Of a DNA stretch of 64,000 nt, positions 55,474-64,000 are shown in pieces. The stretch covers positions 2,294,001 through 2,358,000 of the forward strand of contig NC_016460.1 of NCBI RefSeq assembly GCF_000226115.1. Direction: 5' to 3'. The notes beneath the pieces are model-generated. The model was not told the DNA's origin. It made no database searches and was given only the letters and a program-made list of their open reading frames with translations. The translations under genes were made by a program, and so were the position numbers. Origin of the DNA: Thermothielavioides terrestris NRRL 8126. Lineage: Eukaryota; Ascomycota; Sordariomycetes; Sordariales; Chaetomiaceae. Position 1 is the first letter of the stretch. Every line of letters starts with the position of its first letter.

Positions 55474-58400
55474 GTCATGTCAGGTCAGGTCGGTTTCTAA
55501 GGCGGCGAAGGCTCAACTCAGCGGATCGTCGGGCTGCTTGCACTTGGGAACGGGCCTGTCTTCCACAGCGACATGTTTGGGTCCGTGGAAGACCACAGCC
55601 TTCATGGTTGCCGGAAGGTTGGACATGCTGGCGTTCGACTCTGGGCAATACTGGACGTGCTTAGGTCTTGCTTCACGAGCTCAAACTCTCCCGGGCCGAG
55701 CAAGACCCAGTGCTCTCAGCTGGATTGTTTGTGCCTGTTATGTGTAAAACAACCCCGGGACGGTCATCGGAGTCTGCAATTAGAAAGCAGAAGCTGCGGC
55801 TTGCGAGGCTACTTGGGCGAAAGCGAGTCTATTACTGATCTTCTTCATGCCCCGATGTCGTTGGGGTAAGGTGACAGAAGTGGCAATCATACGGATACCA
55901 TAGCGCCCCATTGCACCTCCTCCTCTCCCCGCCCTTGTGGCCCCATACGGATGCGGGGACGACTGATAACCGGGCCGAGTGGTCTACCGAGGCAGATTGA
56001 AGAGGAGCAGACAGCATCCATTGATCAGCCGCGGCATCCCGAGACCGGGGCTTTCGCTGTCGAAGCGGATGGTGTATTTCGGGCACTACCTAATGACTTG
56101 TCGATGCAGGATATATTCCGCATTCAGGAGTCCAGCGCCAGTCGGCATGCAGTGGTCTCCGTGCTTTAGGCTCGACATACGGAGAGGGGCAGGAGGGTTG
56201 CTTCAATGCTCTGCCGGCGGCCCGGTGAAGCTACGTCAAAAGAGCGCCCACGAACAATAGAGCGTCAGGAGTTGTCGGTGGAGCGTGCGAGTATAAGTGG
56301 TAGTGGAAACTACCGAATAGGAGGTCGCTGGGCCAGCTCAACACAATGCCAGCTCGCTTTCACCGCAAACAAGCCATGGCCGCCCAACCAGCTACCCGGT
56401 TGTCTGAGCCGAATCACCTCCGAGGATCAGAGCTGAGGCTCGAGCTGTTGTTGTTCTTCAAGGGTCGGCAGGCTCACCCGTGGAGCCAAAATCGCTGCGA
56501 CACCTGCCCATGGAGCAGCCGCCGCGGTACTGTATGTACATTGAAGCGCTAAGCACCGGCAAGCCGTTCCCGTCTGCAAAAGACTGAAAAGCTACCTACT
56601 TCGAATCACGAGCCTCCCAAGCTAGCAGCCGCGTTGTTGGCAGCGGAAGAGCTACACCACATGTCTCGCTCCCTGTGGTGCGGCGCCCCAGCGACAGCGT
56701 CGGCGACCCTTGACCGTGAATGGCCAGCACGGCCCGCACCATACCTCGCACGTCACCCGAAGTGAGCGGCGGCGGGATCTTGTGCGGTGGAACGTCCCGA
56801 GCCATATCAAGATGAGCGGCTGACGGGAAACAGGAAGCCAAACCGTAACGGCCAGGGCGACGGGGGCCGCTGGCCCGGGCCATTGGGTAGAATCCGCTGC
56901 ACCCGCAAAGCGTATCACGACGTGATGACTTCGATCCAGCCGGCGTCGCGCTCCCGATGGTCAATCCGAGAAGGTAACACGTTATGGTGTCACAGTGGTG
57001 GTGCCACAGCCGCGGAGCTGGATCCCGCAAGCGGTATCTGAAGCTCACCACGGCAGCATCTTGGTCTTCCACATGGTCGAGTGCAAGTCTCGCTGTGTCT
57101 GTGTTCGGAGACTGTCCGAAGCGAAGGGGTCACGCGCACCAGGCGGAGGACGTGCCCATCCATGGCGTCAGGGGATCTTAATACACACACTGATCTGACT
57201 GATCGATTGCTTGGGATTGCTTGGCATCCTAGCGCCGCCATCAAAAGCTGTGACGGCGCACGGTGTAGCCTGCCATTGTTTGCACTGATCTCGATGTAGT
57301 CCTCCCCCCTGCTGAGGCTCACTGGGGTCGCAGGCATACCGCGACGTCCTCATGTGGCGGCTGAGGAACGTCGACGCCAGAGCCGGCTAAACTTCAAATC
57401 GATCACTGCATGGCGCCCTCCCGAGGGTACACGTGCTGTCCGCCGCCCAACCACGACTGCCGTTCTCAAAGAGGATACATCACAGGTGACACACCGCATT
57501 TAGCGGGGCATTTTTGGGGGAGTCGCTCTGCTGCAGGCGGGCAGGCATCTCTCACCGCCGCGGCTGGGTACATAGTGTACATACAATGGTAAGATATTTC
57601 TTCGCATGACACGGAGAGCCTGTCTATCCCATGTCTCGCAGCCCGTATGCTGTGGTTCTGGCCGCGGCAGGGTTAAAGAAGATCTTGCTGTGGTCAATGA
57701 ACAGATCAACCAAGCGCGAGCCGCCGCTGCCAGAACCGGGACGGGACATAGCAGCTCCGTGAGCCCTCGGGTGGGGGTTGGGAAGGGGGGGGGGGGCGGG
57801 GGGGAAGGGAGGAAGGAATGTTGGGGGATGCTCGCCGGGCTGGCTTCGTCTGCCGCCATTGCTTACTCTGCGGCGTCTGGCTGATCTCTGCAGAACAGCC
57901 CTTGCCGTGCCTGTAGACGGAAGTGTTGCTCACTGACGAGAGGGCGGGGGTCTGCATGGTGAGCATGGCGCCGTCGTCACCTCGCTCTCCGTCATCCGGA
58001 GTGTAAGGTATGTACATACCCCCCTATCAGCGGCATTCCAGGGACGACATTTCTTTCACACAAAGGTCCACTCCGCGTTGATGCCCACTCAGTTGACTTC
58101 TGTCCAGTGTTCGGTCTCGCGTTTTGGGAAAGAAGACTTCTTTGGGAAGGGCAACAGAACGGGGCTTGCGGAGCGAGCTGCCCTCGGGCCCCCGCTGCCA
58201 CTTGGCTGAGAGAGGCAAGGTTGCTGCATGGATCACGGCCTGACCCGTTGTCTGATGCGCTAGTTATTGACCGATGAGGCTGAGCCTCCGCCTGGGTCCA
58301 ATCAGACCCGGGCTGTCGGTGAGCCCGTCCGCCCACCAAGACCACCAAGGAGCGGGTGATTGGGTTGGGAGGGCATGTTGAGGATGGTATTCTCGCAGCA

Positions 58401-61190
58401 AAACTGGCCCCATGCAGCACACTGGCGACGTGGTTGTGGCTAGTTGTCTTTGCTCTTCGATGGCCGATTCTTGGAACGTGCGAGCCAGTTGAGCCGCTGT
58501 ATATATTCCATACTGTGCAGTCCATACCCGGTAGTTGTTTGCGAGGAAGATCGACAGAGCCGAGGCCCCGTGTCTGGGCTGTCGTGCTCTGCTGCGGTGC
58601 GTTCCTGGGAAGGCTCTGGCTTGCAAAGACCTTTCGGGTTGTGGGGGAGTTCCAACGCCACGGTGGCAGGCCCGGGAAAGGAATGGATTGCCGCTAAGTT
58701 AACGTGAGCGAGAGTTGTTTCCATACCTGAGTTATCAGTCGCGAGCAGAGGAAGTTAAAATGATACGAGAGCAAAATGAAAAAAGTCTCGCATCCCCCCT
58801 GCAGGTCGGACACCCATCCATGCTTTGGCTTCGCCACAGGGAGCGTATGCAGTGTACCCGTATTGGGCTGCATAGTGACGAGGAAGTGGGGGACAGGGCG
58901 TGAGAAGACGAAGGCCATCATCCAAGCATCCAGGGAAGCCACCCGTGGGTGGATGGGGCTTTTAATTTTCCTGGAGCAGCCATCAGGGCAGGTGCGAAAC
59001 AACCAAGAGTCAGGAGCAAGCCTGTTGGGAGACGACCAAACTTGGAAACACGGCAGAGTCCTGCGTTTGATAAGCTTCCGTCTTCCGCCCTCGCACGCAT
59101 GGGGTCAGGGTTGGGTCTCCGGGTTGAAAAAGAACCTTGAAGCTCTCGAGTCGCAAGGCTACAAAACCCATCGTCGCTCGCCTCGCGGAGCGACTGTACC
59201 CTGTACTGGACCCCATCCTGTAGTTGCCTTGCTCGTGAACACAGGATTTTCTCTCTTATCTTTGTTCTGTGCAGGAGATAACTACCTGAATATTAATCTT
59301 TCTCCAAAGTTAAGGTACCTTTCTGGCCCGGACATTGAGTTTTTGCGAAACAACTGCCAGACAAGGGATTCATGATGCAAGGCCGATCCTGCGACAGAGG
59401 AAGCGATTTCGATTTCTGTTGGCGGCACTGAGGCGGTGACTACCTGACCTTCCGCCGTTGGCTGAACTCCGAGTCATGCTCTGCGAAAACACACAATTTG
59501 GAAGGAGCTGGGTCAGCGTTCTTTTTTGCCAGCCCGCCCTTTCCCGATGACGGCAGCCAACAGGGGTGCCCCACAATCTGCCAGCGCCTCATCATTGCGT
59601 CCCGCAGCAAGCTCCCGTCCATACCACCTGCCTTGCCGAGCTTGCTTGCTTCCCCTTCAAGCCCAGCCGCCTCGCCTTAGGTGCTTGTGCCCCTTCTTGC
59701 CCTTGCACTTGCCCCCCCAATTGCCCGCCTGTCTCCCCCGGTTCAGGTCTCTCCCGACTATCATCACGAACGCGACGCCGTCCGAACCCACAGAAACGAG
59801 CGAGAGGTCAAACCAGGTGCATCCCGATATTTCCGTACCACACTAAGGTGCGCCTCCCCGGGAGGGATTCGTCACTTGCAGCTGTCAAGACCCGAGCAGT
59901 TGTGGGCCGCAGATCTGCGAAACGGTGCCTGCCCGACGGCCAAGAGCCTCAGATCCAAGCCCCTGGGCAGCAGTGCTAGCAGACAAGAGCTTGGACGAAG
60001 GAGGCAACTCTACGCTGCGGTCGCACCCAAGCACCTCATTTCTTCCCACGCCGGCCAGTTTTTCGGCTCACTTCCCGCAAAGGTGGGAGACGCCGTGAGC
60101 ACGTCGGTCGGCAAGCGGCATCTCGTCTCACGCTGGCAGCAACACGTGCGGCCCGGTTGATCCTGGACATTGCCTTGGGCCTGGGACTGGAGTCACTGGA
60201 CCCCTGGCTTCCTTCATTTTTATGCTTGGAAGTCGGCCCTGGCCGCTGTTGTTTCGGTCTTAGTGGGCCCCCCGCAATCAAGCGACTCCTCAACGCCCCG
60301 CCTCCGCGCTGTGCCGTCGCAAGCAGCTCCATTCAGCTTCCCCCAACCCTTGCGCCTGCTTGGGCCGCCCTGGCTGGTCGCTGTCATTGCGGCTTAAAAG
60401 CGAGCCTCCGATCTCAGCAACCCCCCCGGCTGCAGCAAAGCTTCGCTTCCATGAGCCGCACGTTTCCTTTGACGATCGAAACGACCGCCCATTTAATCTG
60501 ACTCGATAGACGCCGTCCGTGTTTCTATTTGCCGTGCCAGCCAGGAGGCAGATTTGGATTCCACCGCATTTGTGAACCTGGTTCTCACTTATCCCCGCCC
60601 CTCCCTTTTAACCTTCCGCCCTTGGTGCCGCACTCCCACCCCCTACCTAGCCCTTACGGCCTTGAGCCGCATTCTTGCGATCCGGCTCCAGCCACCTCTT
60701 CCACTCTTCCGACGTGGTCGCAATTTACAAACCCCCCGGCTCAATCAACCGGTCACGGGGGTGTCGTTTCCGCTCTGCTTTCTCCCAGCAGCACTGCAAC
60801 AGCTCCTCTGAGCGATTCCCCGCCGTGTTGCACCCCGCCAGAGTCCGCCTCACCTGCGGCTGCCTCTGCGGCTCTCATATGCCAGCTCCTCTCCTCTCCC
60901 GGCCGCCACTCCCGCCGGATTGTCGGACTGCGCCTGGAGACCGCTGCGTCCACGGGCGTCGTTCCGATTTTTGCGCAGGCTGAAAAGTCGGCCGCATGTG
61001 AAAGGAGAGAAAGGAGCCGAAGCAGCCGAGTCTGAAGGCAGGTTCCTCTCGCTTCTAGACAAGAGGCGAGCGAGCCTGGCCTGGCACCGTGCGGCGTCGT
61101 TGCGTTTGCTTCCTGGATGAAGCCCAGTCATCGATGGCGAGCTGATGCACCACTGCTCTGTGAGTGACGACGCCGAGGAGCCTCGAAGCG
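55474..61190. other. Long intergenic region, including leader of the C2H2 gene
   Basis: 5.7 kb without a supported gene. Frames at 59,681-60,160, 60,529-61,035 and others lack family motifs and are Pro/Ser/Leu-rich, as expected of C-rich DNA. The part from about 59,500 is pyrimidine-rich and probably promoter and a long 5' leader of the downstream C2H2 gene. A G-rich tract lies at 57,771-57,827. Confidence 0.5.
57771..57827 (+). other. G-rich tract with G-quadruplex potential
   Basis: Several runs of five to twelve G separated by one to three bases (GTGGGGGTTGGGAAGG... to ...GGGTTGGGGG-like). This meets the usual G-quadruplex pattern. Function unknown. Confidence 0.6.
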
Positions 61191-62855
61191 ATGAGTACGA
61201 CCGTTCCTCCGAAGCCCCCCCAAGTCCCAGTCAGCGACCCCCTCTACGATCCTGATGAAGGATTACCCAGGAACAGCCCGCCTCTGGAGCCGCTCCGTCC
61301 TACGCTGCGACCGTCGCAGAGCCCGGAGCAACCCCAATCTTCCTCGACCAGTCCTTCTCCTAGTCCTGGTCGCAGACGGCCGAAGCGCCGTTACAAGCCG
61401 AAGCCAGGCTGGGGCGATGCGATCCTGATCAGTCATCTCGACGGACACAGGCGCGAGACTGCGGCCTACGCCAATATCGATTTCTTATCGTCGGAGTCTG
61501 AGGATTCAGAGGACTCTGGAATGCACGAAGAGTCTGTCTCTTCAGGCCGTGACGGCTCACCCGATAGGCAATCAGTGGGCGGGGGGAAATCTCGCGCCAG
61601 ACCAAGCGGGGCTCACAGAGAAGCATCCGGGATCCAGAAAATGCCTTCGGGCTCCCGTAGCCAGGAGGATATGGGCGCCTTCGACCTGAAATCTCTGGCC
61701 GCCGACGCCCTGGCTGTGGTCAGCGACCCGCAGCCGCCTCCGGATGCCGGTCCAACCCCGCCCGTCACGGATAACGATGTTGCGCACCCAGCACCCGCTC
61801 CTATGGCGCTACACACAAGGCGAGCAGAACCGCTGAAGGACGATCGGCATGCCGCACCCTCGATGCCTTCTCCTTATAGCCCTCGCAGCCTCTATTCGCC
61901 GCGTGACACCGGGGCCACGCCGTCGTCCTCGCAACTGGACGTGAAGTCGCCTACCGCCAGCATACCCTCGGGCGGCCACGGCGAGGGCCTGCCGCCCATT
62001 CAGCTCAATTCGCCGAGATACGAAGCCAATGGACAGACCCTACCCTCCATCAGATCCCAGCTCGGGGACATTCAACATCTGAGCAGCAATCCCGCAGCAG
62101 GAACTGGGTCAAGGCCTCCACATCACGGTTTTCCTGGGTCCCCGCCGGCTTCAATGCCTCGTCTGCCGTCTTTCCAGGGCCATCTCGTGTCGCCTCCGAT
62201 GCCGCCAGGCGAGCCATACCGCGATCCGCTGTCTCCGGGCCAACCGCTCCCGGGCCGGATGATGAGCCCCGGATACTACTACGCCCAGACAAACGGCCTC
62301 TCTCGGCAGCGCGAGTACGCAGGCAGCTCCACGGAAGTTCCTGGATCTAACCCTCCAGGATCAGCGACAGCAGCGTCAGGACGCGACAAGATGAGCATTG
62401 ACGGTCTCACCATACAAAGCGGGACTTATGTCTGCAAGGTTCCCGGCTGCACCGCGCCACCTTTTCAAACGCAGTACTTGCTCAATTCGCACGCAAACGT
62501 GCATTCGTCTGCAAGACCCCATTATTGCCCTGTCCCGGGCTGCTCCCGCGGAGAAGGTGGTAAAGGATTTAAGCGGAAGAACGAAATGATAAGGCACGGT
62601 CTCGTCCACAATTCCCCTGGCTACGTCTGCCCGTTTTGTCCCGATAGGGAGCACAAGTACCCGCGGCCAGACAATCTCCAGAGGTAAATACGGGCCACAT
62701 CCCCATCGTCTCTGTTCTGGTGCTAACATGGCGCCAGGCATGTCCGGGTACACCATATGGACAAGGATAAGGACGACCCTCTATTACGCGAAGTTCTTGC
62801 GCAAAGACCTGGCGGGCCGAGTCGCGGCCGCAGAAGGAGAGGCGGTCCAGGTTAA
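61191..62855 (+). CDS. C2H2 zinc-finger transcription factor
   Basis: Two exons: 61,191-62,683 and 62,738-62,855 (donor GTAAAT, acceptor CAG), 536 residues. ATG at 61,191 gives MSTTVPPKPPQVPVSDPL; a GTG 27 bp upstream in frame is not a start. The first 400 residues are disordered and Ser/Pro-rich, with a conserved-looking KPGWGDAILISHLDGHRRETA block at about 65-90. Three C2H2-like fingers follow at about 412-505: CKVPGC...HANVH, CPVPGC...HGLVH and CPFC...HVRVH, the last completed only by splicing. The C terminus is HHMDKDKDDPLLREV, ending in basic RGRRRRGG, which may be a nuclear signal. Probably a DNA-binding regulator; the exact orthologue is not named here. Without the second exon the third finger loses its zinc histidines, which supports the intron. 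Confidence 0.88.
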
Positions 62856-63571
62856 CTTGACGGCCTGTCTTGCCTGTTTCGGCCCTGCTTCGGCCCTTCG
62901 TTTGGCCTTTTCTCTGCACATATATTCTGTTCCTTTTGCCGGCCTGGTTCACAAGCTGGCGTGTTTTCTTCCCGCCTCGCGAAATGGGATGTATATAGGC
63001 AGGCTGCAGTTGTGTCGCGGGCGGCGTGGCTACGGCGATGGCCACGTGCGTATTTGTCTCCTGGTCGGCTTCTTCGTCTGTTTCCTTCCCCTTTCCCCGA
63101 CTTTTTTTTTTTTTTTCTCCATTCTCGCGAGTCTATTTTTCCCTCTGTTTTGTTGGTATGGAGGCGTTCTCGGTGATCTGGGACTCTTGGAAATGAGCTG
63201 GGCTGGAAGGCAAAGCTCCGGTCTCCTCGGGGCGGGGAGACTCTTGCTCGGGATACAGCTGCCTCGTTGCTGAGCTCATCTTTGCGGATTGTTTCTAGTG
63301 TTCATGGACTTGGGAGGGGTTGATCAGGGTCCTTCGAGTGGCGCCTACGGCGTGTCTTTTCCTATTAGCGTCCCAGATACCACATTTGCTGCTTAACTCG
63401 AGGTTTTGGAGGGAGGGGCGGGATGAAAACGAGATGGGCTGGGAAGGGCTGCAAAGATCAGGTCATCGGGCCTGGCTATTATTTTGAGACATGCATTTCG
63501 GACTATATGACTTGGACGCCCCGGACTATGCACGTGACCTCCCCATACATAACCCTAACCCAGATACTCAA
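62856..63571. other. 3' region of the C2H2 gene
   Basis: Contains a long T-run at about 63,100-63,117 and a short telomere-like AACCCTAACCC at 63,551-63,561. No gene seen. Confidence 0.55.
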
Positions 63572-63802
63572 TTACGCCCAGGATCGAACTGCGTATACGC
63601 CCAGCGATCGAACTGCGAATGCGCCCAGCGATCGAACTGCGAATACGCCCTAGATCGAACTGCGAATGCGCCCTAGATCGAACTGCGTATACGCCCAGCG
63701 ATCGAACTGCGAATACGCCCTAGATCGAACTGCGAATGCGCCCAGCGATCGAACTGCGAATACGCCCTAGATCGAACTGCGTATACGCCCAGCGATCGAA
63801 CT
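63572..63802. repeat. Minisatellite of 23/24-bp units
   Basis: Nine full units and one partial of GATCGAACTGCGNATNCGCCC followed by either AGC or TA. Three core variants (GTATAC, GAATGC, GAATAC) are interspersed. Any open frame through it is a repeat by-product. Confidence 0.95.
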
Positions 63803-64000
63803 TCCAGTTACCCAGTAAGTTCTCCTTGCCACTTACAGGCTTACCGTTGCCACCTACTTACACAGGAGTAGCCATAGCGACCACAGTCGATTTATATATA
63901 CTAGGATACGACGATAACGATGATAACGATCTCTCGCCCTCAATCCTAGCCCTCTCCAACCCTCTTTCCGACTATAAGCTCCTCACCTACAAATACGACT
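63803..64000. other. Window edge, unassigned
   Basis: AT-richer sequence with a direct GATAACGATGATAACGAT repeat near 63,911. It is too short to classify. Confidence 0.4.

Noticed and set aside
59681..61035. Frames of 159 and 168 codons upstream of the C2H2 gene
   Set aside because: Composition reflects pyrimidine-rich DNA; no conserved motif or splice logic.

Overview
This window is nuclear DNA of a filamentous ascomycete, most likely a Sordariomycete. The reasons are short introns with fungal GTRNGY/CTNAC signals, a typical gene set (Zn(II)2Cys6 factor, FHA-forkhead factor, Clu1, Yippee, Dim1, Sen15), and a heterochromatin-like block carrying the C-to-T / G-to-A scars of repeat-induced point mutation (RIP). 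No species call is possible from the sequence alone.

Positions 1-13,923 form an AT-rich, stop-riddled block of nested LTR retrotransposons. The oldest layer is a minus-strand Ty3/gypsy element running from before base 1 to an LTR at about 13,802-13,923. A second Ty3/gypsy element (397-7,651; 320-bp LTRs; 5-bp duplication GTAGT) is inserted in its polymerase frame. A third, GC-rich, coding-free miniature LTR element (8,438-9,630; 281-bp LTRs differing at one base; duplication GATAT) is inserted in the same frame and carries almost no mutation. The miniature element and the oldest element appear to share the same unusually long tRNA primer-binding site. The block ends at a T-rich hairpin and a 25-29 bp minisatellite (14,057-14,498).

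From about 17 kb to 62.9 kb the window is ordinary gene space with high GC and 13 supported protein genes: a Zn(II)2Cys6 transcription factor; a PRXL2/AhpC-TSA-like protein convergent with a class III aminotransferase; an FHA-forkhead factor; Clu1/CluA; a 987-residue unrecognised protein; a ferric-reductase-type transmembrane oxidoreductase; a Yippee zinc protein; an SLC35F6-like transporter; a DUF2985 membrane protein; Dim1 (U5 snRNP) divergent from Sen15 (tRNA-splicing endonuclease); a zinc-dependent MDR dehydrogenase; and a C2H2 factor with a very long upstream region. Exon boundaries were read by hand from splice signals, frame and family similarity.

Two copies of a 365-377 bp inverted-repeat element (15,481-15,845 and 41,694-42,070) carry degenerate telomere-like CCCTAA runs and a GC hairpin. 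A second minisatellite (63,572-63,802) lies near the right edge. There is no operon, metabolic cluster or CRISPR array. The most unusual content is the three-layer retroelement nest with its nearly unmutated miniature LTR element, and the inverted-repeat element pair.
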